Of a DNA stretch of 64,000 nt, positions 35,063 through 41,148 are shown piece after piece (the stretch's first letter is position 1; each line of letters starts with the position of its first letter). Both the position numbers and the translations under genes were made by a program. The notes under the pieces are model-generated. The model was not told the DNA's origin. It saw nothing but the letters and a program-made list of their open reading frames with translations, and did not search any database. This DNA comes from Hahella sp. (GTDB lineage Bacteria; Pseudomonadota; Gammaproteobacteria; Pseudomonadales; Oleiphilaceae), in contig JANQMN010000139.1 of the NCBI GenBank assembly GCA_028280065.1, positions 1 through 64,000 of the forward strand. Direction: 5' to 3'.

Positions 35063-35612
35063 TCTTGGGGTCGGCGAAATGCCCGATCATATTGAGGACT
35101 ATTCCAACCACCGAACGAATGCGATGAGGGTTAGCTCTGCAAGAGGTGGATTTGAAAACACTTATGGGCTAACAAAATTTGGTTCGCTTGTTTCTGGCGT
35201 TTTAGCCTTGGCAAATCCTGTAGCAGGAATGTTGGCGTCGTTTGCCTGGGATGGTTATTCGACCAGGAAGATGCAGCCTGGTGAAACGTATGCAGAATAT
35301 GCAGGTCGAATGAAAGCATCTAATGCAAGCCTCGGCCCGCTTGGATCGGTAGGACTTGCTTTAACTGGTGCATACCTTAGAGCACCAAGAGGTGCAGTTA
35401 AAGCCGGTGAATTATTAGGCGACGCCGTTGCAGGAGCGCCGCCAGGAACCTTAAGAGCACCCGGTCTCAATATGCAAAACAACGATTCACGTGGTTTTCT
35501 TGCTCCCAAACCGCAACCGGCCAACCAACAGCCCGCCAATACGACACCTAATCAAAACTACACCGGGTTAAATATCTCTGGTTTTCTCAATCCTAAAAAA
35601 TTCTGGGGTTAA
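35034..35612 (+). CDS. Colicin-like continuation in a second frame
   Basis: A 192-residue frame (from ATG 35034) that would complete the colicin-like protein. It contains VGEMPDHIEDYSNHRTN, a repeat of the motif in the upstream frame. A hydrophobic Gly/Ala-rich part follows (FGSLVSGVLALANPVAGMLASFAWDGYSTRKM) with a further hydrophobic run (about 100-115), then a Gln/Pro/Asn-rich tail. The two GEMPD copies are 88 bases apart, so a duplication of 88 bases would put the second in a different frame. Either a +1 shift joins the two parts or the second part starts independently at 35034. No nuclease or pore domain is recognisable. Confidence 0.45.
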   Translation: MMVAVLVVDDLGVGEMPDHIEDYSNHRTNAMRVSSARGGFENTYGLTKFGSLVSGVLALANPVAGMLASFAWDGYSTRKMQPGETYAEYAGRMKASNASLGPLGSVGLALTGAYLRAPRGAVKAGELLGDAVAGAPPGTLRAPGLNMQNNDSRGFLAPKPQPANQQPANTTPNQNYTGLNISGFLNPKKFWG

Positions 35613-35715
35613 GTTATGTCGCAAGTTTTCCTGCACTCGAATGGCTCTGCGCAATCTGAACCATTCCGGGCGTTAACCTTTGTTAAGGTCATTTCTTGAT
35701 TAGAAAAGATTCTGG
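35613..35715. other. Short gap after the colicin-like gene
   Basis: A region of about 100 bases with no clear gene; the short repeat GTTAACCTTTGTTAAGGTCA might fold. Nothing further is seen. Confidence 0.3.
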
Positions 35716-35877
35716 CTAAGGCTTTTTAGGTTGAGGTTCCTTGTCCGAAATAGATAGTTCCTTTCTCCAGGGAGCCAATAAAGCGTTCCTCCGCTTCTCT
35801 AAATCCTTCTTCTTCTCGTCCGGCATCGGCTCCTTCCTGATCCTTTTTAGTGTTTGCCAAATTGTCTCGTTGTTCAT
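35716..35877 (-). CDS. 53-residue basic hypothetical protein
   Basis: A small gene on the minus strand, opposing the colicin-like gene. The product is highly charged and helix-prone (ETIWQTLKRIRKEPMPDEKKKDLEKRRNALLAPWRKEL, then SDKEPQPKKP). GGGGTG lies about 8 bases before the ATG. It is short and unrecognised, but the codon content and start signal favour a real gene. It runs in the same direction as the two small genes further right. Confidence 0.4.
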   Translation of the reverse strand: MNNETIWQTLKRIRKEPMPDEKKKDLEKRRNALLAPWRKELSISDKEPQPKKP

Positions 35878-35907
35878 ACACACACCCCAATTTGTCTAAC
35901 AACTGAC

Positions 35908-36174
35908 TTAATTACCCTTTGAACCTTTATCGCGTCTATTTTTATTCGTAGAGTCTTCATTCCTCAATAGGTTGTCTACATCCACGGCAAGCAAAAACTT
36001 ATAAGCATTTCTAAGCTTGGGGTGTTCCTTCAGGATTTGAACAGAGTCCTTTTCCATTTGGTCACCGGAATCTAGTTGTTTGATAATATCGTTTTCCGTT
36101 TGAATTGATCGCATTATCGGCCTTTTGAGATTCGTCAGGTGGTTGGACTGAGTCATGTTTTCTAAATCCAGCAC
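35908..36174 (-). CDS. 88-residue charged hypothetical protein
   Basis: A soluble, charged, helical protein (LDLENMTQSNHLTNLKRPIMRSIQTENDIIKQLDSGDQMEKDSVQILKEHPKLRNAYKFLLAVDVDNLLRN). A shorter version from an internal Met is possible; no strong start signal is seen. It is one of three small minus-strand genes between the colicin-like locus and the toxin-antitoxin pair. The family is not recognised. Confidence 0.4.
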   Translation of the reverse strand: MLDLENMTQSNHLTNLKRPIMRSIQTENDIIKQLDSGDQMEKDSVQILKEHPKLRNAYKFLLAVDVDNLLRNEDSTNKNRRDKGSKGN

Positions 36175-36231
36175 GAAGAGAAATGGCGCTCTGTTTGTAA
36201 TCTAAGTATAGATCACCTAAGTAGACTTTGA

Positions 36232-36402
36232 TTAAATTATGATCAGTTTGCGCCAGTCAGGAATGGGCTGGAAGCATTCCAAGCATATAAACTCTGTTAT
36301 CTCTGTTTCCTGCAGCGTATTTTCGTCGGTAGTAATGCGCTGCCATTCAACACAGCTATTTGATCCGCAACAAAGGCAAATGGGACTGATGTCCTTGTCC
36401 AT
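36232..36402 (-). CDS. 56-residue zinc-ribbon small protein
   Basis: A gene too short for usual thresholds, with AAGGA about 8 bases before the ATG. The product has CLCC and CLEC cysteine pairs about 28 residues apart (ICLCCGSN ... FICLECFQPIPDW), a plausible zinc-binding ribbon. The rest is polar. No known family. A palindrome copy lies 93 bases upstream (36495-36512), between this gene and the divergent panA gene. Confidence 0.5.
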   Translation of the reverse strand: MDKDISPICLCCGSNSCVEWQRITTDENTLQETEITEFICLECFQPIPDWRKLIII

Positions 36403-36494
36403 GGGATATCCTTAATAGGGCTCTCCGAAGGGAGCTAATACTATGAAAAGCAAAACACTTGAGTTCGTATTTTACTGCTTAGGTCGGGAGTGTA

Positions 36495-36512
36495 TGTAAG
36501 AGATGTCTCAAA
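36495..36512. promoter_or_regulatory. Imperfect copy of the island palindrome TGTAAGAGATGTCTCAAA
   Basis: It matches the perfect palindrome at 28169-28186 at 15 of 18 positions. It lies between the leftward small zinc-ribbon gene and the rightward panA gene. A shared regulator is suggested. Confidence 0.4.
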
Positions 36513-36682
36513 AAGTTGTAGGTAATTTTCCACTGAGAGCTAGTGCTATGACAGAAAATGTCGTTACTACTTATTATCATATAATACATACTGTACTGAA
36601 TAATTCTTATAGTGTCCTAGACTTGAGTGTAGGAGAATAGGGCGCAATTTTGGATGGTAATAGCTTTGATGGAGTTTGGAAG

Positions 36683-37123
36683 ATGAAAACGAACGTGTTT
36701 GACGTTGCCTCATACATCCTTCAACAACAGGGTGAAATGTCTGCAATGAAGCTTCAAAAGCTAGTTTATTACAGCCAAGCTTGGTCTTTGGTTTGGGATG
36801 ATCGGCCTCTTTTCGGTGAAAAAATTGAAGCTTGGGCTAATGGGCCTGTAGTCAGGGAGTTATATGATTCTCACAGAGGGCGATTTTCTGTAAATGCTGA
36901 CATGTTTTCTAGTTGTGCGACTGGTCAGCTAAATCAGGAGCAAGTTGAAACAATCAATGCTGTTTTGTACACATACGGAGACAAGTCTCCTCAATGGCTG
37001 AGTGACCAAACTCATAGCGAGCAGCCATGGATCGAAGCACGGAAAGGACTAGATGACAGCGCAAGAGGAAATGAAGAGATTTCTCTGGCAACAATGTCAG
37101 AATACTATTCTTCGATTAGATAA
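36683..37123 (+). CDS. panA: Panacea-domain antitoxin (PanA/SocA type)
   Basis: A 146-residue protein with the Panacea domain: VFDVASYILQQQGEMSAMKLQKLVYYSQAWSLVWDDRPLFGEKIEAWANGPVVRELYDSHRG, the GP-VRELY core being the hallmark of this chaperone-like antitoxin family (formerly DUF4065). I start at ATG 36683, with GGAG 9 bases upstream; an earlier frame opens at 36650. The stop overlaps the next ATG by one base (TAATG), indicating translational coupling to its toxin partner. In PanAT systems panA neutralises a toxin encoded in the same operon. Confidence 0.85.
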   Translation: MKTNVFDVASYILQQQGEMSAMKLQKLVYYSQAWSLVWDDRPLFGEKIEAWANGPVVRELYDSHRGRFSVNADMFSSCATGQLNQEQVETINAVLYTYGDKSPQWLSDQTHSEQPWIEARKGLDDSARGNEEISLATMSEYYSSIR

Positions 37124-37566
37124 TGAGTAAAAAAAATAGACGCAAAACGGTGCCTCAAAGCGCTTCTCGAAATGAGGATAAGAAGGAGGCCCGTTTTAAA
37201 CACCCTAATATAACAGATGGCAAACCATGCTGGCGTTTTTCAAACACTGATAGAGATGGTGATTTTGCATGGCCAAAGGGTGAGCCTGAAGAAGGGACAA
37301 TAGTTACCAAGCTTCACGATTTTGATAGCATGAAGTGGAAGGATATCGAAGGTTCAAGGCATCATTTTTTAACTCCAAGTAGTTTGAGTTCTTCCGCTGT
37401 TAAGAGACTCGTTGAAATCGAGAAAGATGATCAGATAGATCATTTGTTTTCATTTGCACTTGGAGGAGTGCAGAGGATCATTTGTATTAGGCAGAATGAC
37501 ATTGCGATGCTACTTTGGTATGACCCTTGCCACGCTGTATGTCCATCCAGTAGAAAGCACACTTAA
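37123..37566 (+). CDS. Putative toxin partner of panA
   Basis: A 147-residue protein with a disordered, basic N-terminus (KKNRRKTVPQSASRNEDKKEARF) and a compact C-terminal domain. That domain contains HFLTPSSLSSSAVKRLVEIEKDDQIDHLFSFALGGVQRIICIRQNDIAMLLWYDPCHAVCPSSRKHT. The ending DP-HxVxPS-KHT, with FSFALGG-RI before it, matches a family seen in toxin-like genes paired with antitoxins. In PanAT loci the toxin is variable, so it may be a distinct toxin type. It is coupled to panA by a one-base overlap. The molecular activity is not shown by the sequence. Confidence 0.55.
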   Translation: MSKKNRRKTVPQSASRNEDKKEARFKHPNITDGKPCWRFSNTDRDGDFAWPKGEPEEGTIVTKLHDFDSMKWKDIEGSRHHFLTPSSLSSSAVKRLVEIEKDDQIDHLFSFALGGVQRIICIRQNDIAMLLWYDPCHAVCPSSRKHT

Positions 37567-37802
37567 AACTACTACCGAAATGGCGCTTTTGCCCCTTCAT
37601 GTTTATAGGTGGGTATCTTGGTGAGTAGGGCTTCGCCTTTTGGCTACATCATGTATAGCAAAAAAACTGAAAGGGAATAATTTATTGCAATATAAGGTTG
37701 TCGGTTAAATTAGTTCGGGAAAAGTGATTCGATTTTTCTTCGGCGGGCTCTTTGGCGGGTAAAGTAATTATTGCCTTATAACATGCTGATTTTTCAAATG
37801 AA
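37567..37802. other. Non-coding right end of the island
   Basis: No gene is seen between the toxin gene and attR. The stretch is AT-rich and includes GGCGGG copies (about 37741-37757) that might be integrase arm sites, but this is only a guess. Confidence 0.35.
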
Positions 37803-37817
37803 TTGGTGCCCGGGGCC
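37803..37817. mobile_element. attR core at the 3' end of tRNA-Leu(TAA)
   Basis: TTGGTGCCCGGGGCC is identical to attL at 28856-28870. Here it forms the last bases of the tRNA-Leu 3' end, including its CCA, so the tRNA remains intact after integration. Confidence 0.88.
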
Positions 37818-37891
37818 GGAATCGAACCGGCACGGTATCAAATACCGAGGGATTTTAAGTCCCTTGCGTCTACCAATTTCGCCACCCGGGC
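37804..37891 (-). tRNA. leuZ: tRNA-Leu(TAA)
   Basis: An 88-base class II tRNA with encoded CCA. Acceptor arms GCCCGGG and CCCGGGC pair. The D arm has GGCGAAATTGGTAGACGC, the anticodon loop CTTAAAA gives TAA (UUA/UUG codons), the variable arm is TCGGTATTTGATACCGT, and the T arm is GCCGGTTCGATTCCGGC. Gene order gacA-uvrC-pgsA-tRNA-Gly-tRNA-Cys-tRNA-Leu equals uvrY-uvrC-pgsA-glyW-cysT-leuZ of E. coli. The 3' end is the integration target of the island. Confidence 0.97.
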
Positions 37892-37911
37892 AGGGAAGCT
37901 TTAGTTTTTGA

Positions 37912-37983
37912 TGGAGGCGCGGGTCGGAATCGAATTGGACCGACACTCGGCGGCGTACACCGTCCGTTGCTTTATAGCCTGCC
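37912..37983 (-). repeat. Pseudo-tRNA-Cys with hairpin insertion
   Basis: A degenerate copy of the neighbouring tRNA-Cys. It shares the 3' acceptor/T-arm sequence (TGGAGGCGCGGGTCGG, plus strand), then has an extra 16 bases (37935-37950, TTGGACCGACACTCGG) where the gene has only one base in the T-loop. The rest diverges and lacks the anticodon arm. The inserted GGACCGACACTCGG resembles the insertions in the pseudo-tRNA-Gly copies at 38121 and 63909. Confidence 0.75.
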
Positions 37984-37996
37984 AAATAAAGCAAAT

Positions 37997-38070
37997 TGGA
38001 GGCGCGGGTCGGAATCGAACCGGCGTACACGGAGTTGCAGTCCGCTGCATAACCACTCTGCCACCGCGCC
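37997..38070 (-). tRNA. cysT: tRNA-Cys(GCA)
   Basis: A 74-base tRNA with encoded CCA. Acceptor arms GGCGCGG and CCGCGCC pair. The D arm includes GGCAGAGTGGTTATGCAG, the anticodon loop CTGCAAC gives GCA, and the T arm is CCGGTTCGATTCCGACC. It lies between tRNA-Gly and tRNA-Leu as in E. coli cysT. Confidence 0.97.
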
Positions 38071-38083
38071 TGAATAACTAAAG

Positions 38084-38111
38084 AGCAAAAACCCCGAGTG
38101 AATCGGGGTTT
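38084..38111 (-). terminator. Rho-independent terminator between tRNA-Gly and tRNA-Cys
   Basis: On the minus strand AAACCCCGA pairs with TCGGGGTTT around TTCAC and is followed by TTTTTGCTC. It would end transcripts coming from pgsA/tRNA-Gly before tRNA-Cys, so tRNA-Cys and tRNA-Leu may have their own promoter or depend on readthrough. Confidence 0.7.
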
Positions 38112-38120
38112 CATATTTTT

Positions 38121-38170
38121 TGGAGCGGGAAACGAGATTCGATCCGGTCGGCGCTCCGATCGCGACCCCT
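38121..38170 (-). repeat. Pseudo-tRNA-Gly 3' half with hairpin insertion
   Basis: Identical to tRNA-Gly over TGGAGCGGGAAACGAGATTC, then carries an insertion TCCGGTCGGCGCTCCGA (38143-38159) at the T-loop, and resumes tRNA-like as TCGCGACCCC. Downstream sequence is unrelated to the tRNA. It resembles the insertion in the pseudo-tRNA-Cys and in the copy near 63909. Confidence 0.75.
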
Positions 38171-38225
38171 ATGAAAATGCCGGGTCGCGTTTCGAGAAGT
38201 TTTTATTTAGAACTTCCTTTAATTT

Positions 38226-38301
38226 TGGAGCGGGAAACGAGATTCGAACTCGCGACCCCAACCTTGGCAAGGTTGTGCTCTACCAGCTGAGCTATTCCCG
38301 C
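38226..38301 (-). tRNA. glyW: tRNA-Gly(GCC)
   Basis: A 76-base tRNA with encoded CCA. Acceptor GCGGGAA pairs with TTCCCGC, the anticodon loop TTGCCAA gives GCC, the D arm is GCTCAGCTGGTAGAGC and the T arm is CGCGAGTTCGAATCTCG. It reads GGC/GGU codons. It lies after pgsA as glyW does in E. coli. Several broken copies of this gene surround it. Confidence 0.97.
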
Positions 38302-38629
38302 AAAAACTTTCAAACTAAACACTGTATGCCAACTGGACACAGTGTTAACGGTAGAGCACACTTTTTACATGTGCTCATCCCAGCCACAAATCACAGATTT
38401 GTGTCGCTCCGCAGGGCAAAACATGTTTTGCTGTTTCCTGCTCCGCCCAGCTGAGCTATTCCCGCAATAACCTTTTAACAAAACACCGTATGCTAACTCG
38501 CTACAGTGTTGACGGTAGAGCACGCTTTTTATATGTGCTCATCCCAGCCACAAATCACAGATTTGTGTCGCTCCGCAGGACAAAACATGTTTTGCTATTT
38601 CCTGCTTCGCCCAACTGAGCTATTCCCGT
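38302..38629 (-). repeat. Two tandem 164-base units carrying the tRNA-Gly 5' end
   Basis: Units 38302-38465 and 38466-38629 are mostly identical. Each opens (minus strand) with a tRNA-Gly 5' segment GCGGGAATAGCTCAGCTGG or close to it. Inserted DNA with the palindrome GCAAAACATGTTTTGC, the hairpin ACAAATC/GATTTGT and a GAGCACA/TGTGCTC stem follows. The true tRNA-Gly 5' end lies at the same 164-base period (38297, 38461, 38625), so real gene plus units form a three-copy tandem array. It fills most of the 440 bases between tRNA-Gly and pgsA. Confidence 0.8.
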
Positions 38630-38741
38630 ATTAAAACCTTCGCTTACAGGCCGATTTAGTGACTCTGTCATATCAGCGAGGCGCATAGTTTACTGCTTTA
38701 TGTTTAGCTGTCAAGCCCGAAGACATATCCCACGATAGGGT
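38630..38741. other. Gap between the tandem units and pgsA
   Basis: A short AT-rich stretch with no gene. It should contain the pgsA mRNA 3' region on the minus strand; no obvious terminator hairpin was found here. Confidence 0.4.
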
Positions 38742-39314
38742 TTAGTTGTCCACCGAGAGTTCGACCCAGGCGGCTTTCAGGTAAACGACCATTGACCAAA
38801 GCGTTAGAATTGCAGCTATGTAAAGAAACACTAATCCAAGCGTTGCCCATGGGCTGTCTGGTGCGACGGCTAACAGTGCGATGATGGCGAACATCTGACA
38901 GGCGGTTTTTACTTTGCCTACCATGTTGACGGCGATGCTCGCCCGTTTGCCCATTTCGGCCATCCATTCTCGAAGCGCGGAAATGACGATCTCGCGGCAG
39001 ATAATGACGATGGCGGGCGCTGTGAGAACCAAAGAATGGTGGGATTCGACCAGCATTGCCAAGGCAACAGCAACGATGACCTTATCGGCCACAGGGTCCA
39101 GGAAAGCGCCAAACGGGGTGATTTGATTCCAGCGGCGGGCCAGATATCCGTCTAACCAGTCGGTAATACTGGCAATGGTAAATATAATGGCTGCGGCCAG
39201 GTAATTGTGCTCGAAGGGGAGGTAGTAAACGATAACGATAACGGGGATAAGTATCAGGCGCCCCAACGTCAGAATATTCGGTAAATTTAGAAACTGGTTA
39301 TGCTGGTCATTCAT
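38742..39314 (-). CDS. pgsA: CDP-diacylglycerol-glycerol-3-phosphate 3-phosphatidyltransferase
   Basis: A 190-residue integral membrane enzyme making phosphatidylglycerol-phosphate. The CDP-alcohol phosphotransferase motif DG-AR-(8)-G-(3)-D-(3)-D is complete in DWLDGYLARRWNQITPFGAFLDPVADKV. Six predicted helices follow the family pattern (NLPNILTLGRLILIPVIVIV first). It overlaps the end of uvrC by 8 bases, as in the gacA-uvrC-pgsA operon of many gammaproteobacteria. Confidence 0.96.
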   Translation of the reverse strand: MNDQHNQFLNLPNILTLGRLILIPVIVIVYYLPFEHNYLAAAIIFTIASITDWLDGYLARRWNQITPFGAFLDPVADKVIVAVALAMLVESHHSLVLTAPAIVIICREIVISALREWMAEMGKRASIAVNMVGKVKTACQMFAIIALLAVAPDSPWATLGLVFLYIAAILTLWSMVVYLKAAWVELSVDN

Positions 39315-41148
39315 GGAACGCAGTATAAATGGTTTGTGCTAAGACTTCGCTAATGCCGGGGACTTTTTTTAGCTCTTCAAGCTTTGCCTTTTCAATATTG
39401 CGAACACTGCCAAAGAAATTAAGCAAATCCTTCCGGCGCTTCGGTCCAACGCCTTCAATGTCATCCAAAACCGATTGTTTTCTAGCCTTTTGACGCTGCT
39501 GGCGGTGACCGGTTATTGCAAACCGGTGGGCTTCGTCTCGAATTTGCTGGATCAAATGCAGTGCGATACTGTCCGGAGCTAGGTTCAGAATTTTATTTTC
39601 ATTGCCGACAAATAGGGTTTCAAAACCTGGCTTGCGGGTGACCCCCTTGGCAACACCCACCAAACTCACACCGTCAATCTGTAAATCGGCGAATACCTGA
39701 TGTGCAATGCCGAGCTGCCCTTTACCGCCGTCAATCAGAACCACGTCCGGGAGGCCCAGTTCGCTTTCTTTAAGCTTGCTGTATCGCCTCTCCAGGGCCT
39801 GTTGCATGGCGTGGAAATCATCTCCAGCCGTCACGCCTTTGATATTAAAGCGGCGATATTGCTCTTTGATGGCGCCTTCCGGACCGAAAACTACACAGGA
39901 AGCCACTGTGGCTTCTCCAAACGTGTGGCTGATATCAAAGCATTCCACCCGCTGAATCGTCGATTCCATATCCAGTGCTTCGCAAAACTGTTGCCAGCGG
40001 TTTGCTATGGCTTCTTGTGATTGCAAGCGGGTTCGTAGCGCATGCGAGGCATTGGTTTGCGCAAGCTTTAACCAGTCCGCACGTTGCCCCCGGACACTAT
40101 TATCAATCCGGACCTGACGATAAAACCGGCTGCTTAAGGCTTCCTTTAGCGAATCAGCCTCCGGAATTGGCAGGGATGTGATGATTTCATGGGGCAGACC
40201 ATAAACGGAGTGCCCTCCCAGATAGTACTGCTGGACAAAGTCGCTTAATGCGGTCTCGGGTTGGGTCAATCCATCGAAAGGGTAACTTTTGGTTCCGGAA
40301 ACTCTGCCGTCGCGGACGAAAAGTGCGTGAATCACCACCGAATCGAGTTCCGCCGATAGAGCAAAGACGTCTAAATCGCGGGCATTGCCTTCGATACTTT
40401 GATGCTCATGGACACGGCGTAGAAAGTTAATCTGGTCGCGCAATATCGAGGCTTTTTCGAACTCCAAACGCTCCGCAGCCGTTTCCATGGCGCTCACAAG
40501 TTCCTGTATCACTTCGGTATTGCGACCCTGCAGAAACATAGTGGCGTGGCGCATGGATTCGGCGTATTCGGATGCGTTTATTTCGCCGACGCAAGGCGCG
40601 CTGCAGCGGCCAATTTGATGTTGCAGACAAGGCCTGGAGCGATTGCGAAAGAAACTCTCGTCACACTGGCGAATTTGAAAGGCTTTCTGCAGTAAGGATA
40701 AGCACTCCCTAACTGCCGCCGCACTGGTATAGGGGCCAAAGTATCGGCCTTCACCGGCTTTTTTGTGCCTTACCCGCCGGAAAGTCAGGGATGGGAAGTC
40801 TTCGTTGCCCGATAAGTAGATATAAGGGTAGGACTTGTCGTCCCGGAGCAGAATGTTATAGGGCGGAAGATGGTTTTTGATCAGGTTCTGTTCGAGTAGC
40901 AGTGCTTCCGTTTCGCTATGTGTGACGGTTATTTCGATATTGTGAATGTGGCCAACCAGGGCACGGGTTTTCGGTGCTAGCCCGGTGTTTCGAAAATAGC
41001 TGCTGACCCGGTTTTTAAGGTTTCGGGCTTTTCCCACATACAAAACGCCACCATTGGCATCTATCATTTGGTAGACGCCAGGGCGGGTCGTTAGAGATTT
41101 TAGAAAAGGTTTAGAGTCGAAACTAGAGTCCGCCGACTTGGTTTGCAT
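39307..41148 (-). CDS. uvrC: Excinuclease ABC subunit C
   Basis: A 613-residue UvrC that makes both incisions of nucleotide excision repair. Domains: GIY-YIG nuclease (GVYQMIDANGGVLYVGKARNLKNRVSSYF), UvrBC coiled-coil helix (about 205-245), RNase H-like 5' endonuclease domain with DGG in VLIDGGKGQLG, and tandem helix-hairpin-helix at the end (GIGPKRRKDLLNFFGSVRNIEKAKLEELKKVPGISEVLAQTIY). I start at MQTKSADSS; an ATG 12 bases upstream is also in frame. It overlaps gacA by 26 bases. Confidence 0.97.
   Translation of the reverse strand: MQTKSADSSFDSKPFLKSLTTRPGVYQMIDANGGVLYVGKARNLKNRVSSYFRNTGLAPKTRALVGHIHNIEITVTHSETEALLLEQNLIKNHLPPYNILLRDDKSYPYIYLSGNEDFPSLTFRRVRHKKAGEGRYFGPYTSAAAVRECLSLLQKAFQIRQCDESFFRNRSRPCLQHQIGRCSAPCVGEINASEYAESMRHATMFLQGRNTEVIQELVSAMETAAERLEFEKASILRDQINFLRRVHEHQSIEGNARDLDVFALSAELDSVVIHALFVRDGRVSGTKSYPFDGLTQPETALSDFVQQYYLGGHSVYGLPHEIITSLPIPEADSLKEALSSRFYRQVRIDNSVRGQRADWLKLAQTNASHALRTRLQSQEAIANRWQQFCEALDMESTIQRVECFDISHTFGEATVASCVVFGPEGAIKEQYRRFNIKGVTAGDDFHAMQQALERRYSKLKESELGLPDVVLIDGGKGQLGIAHQVFADLQIDGVSLVGVAKGVTRKPGFETLFVGNENKILNLAPDSIALHLIQQIRDEAHRFAITGHRQQRQKARKQSVLDDIEGVGPKRRKDLLNFFGSVRNIEKAKLEELKKVPGISEVLAQTIYTAFHE

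Larger units (their letters stand above)
28856..37817. mobile_element. Integrative island inserted in tRNA-Leu(TAA)
   Basis: The element is bounded by identical 15-base att cores. It starts with a P4-type integrase reading inward and carries small unknown proteins, two small DNA-binding proteins, a replication-like winged-helix protein with iteron-like repeats and a zinc-ribbon protein. It also carries a PrtN-family activator, an SOS-boxed colicin-like gene in two frames, and a Panacea-type toxin-antitoxin pair near the tRNA. No capsid, portal or tail genes and no conjugation genes are seen, so it resembles a satellite or small integrative element rather than a complete prophage. Direct repeats and integrase are seen; the classification is inferred. 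Confidence 0.85.

Noticed and set aside
28856-37817. Complete prophage
   Set aside because: No capsid, portal, terminase, tail or lysis genes are seen; only an integrase and small regulatory or accessory genes are present.
37794-38454. Long frames on both strands across the tRNA cluster
   Set aside because: They translate tRNA genes and tRNA-derived repeats and are not proteins.
37912-38629. CRISPR array
   Set aside because: The repeats are tRNA-derived, long and few, with no regular short repeat-spacer pattern and no cas genes.
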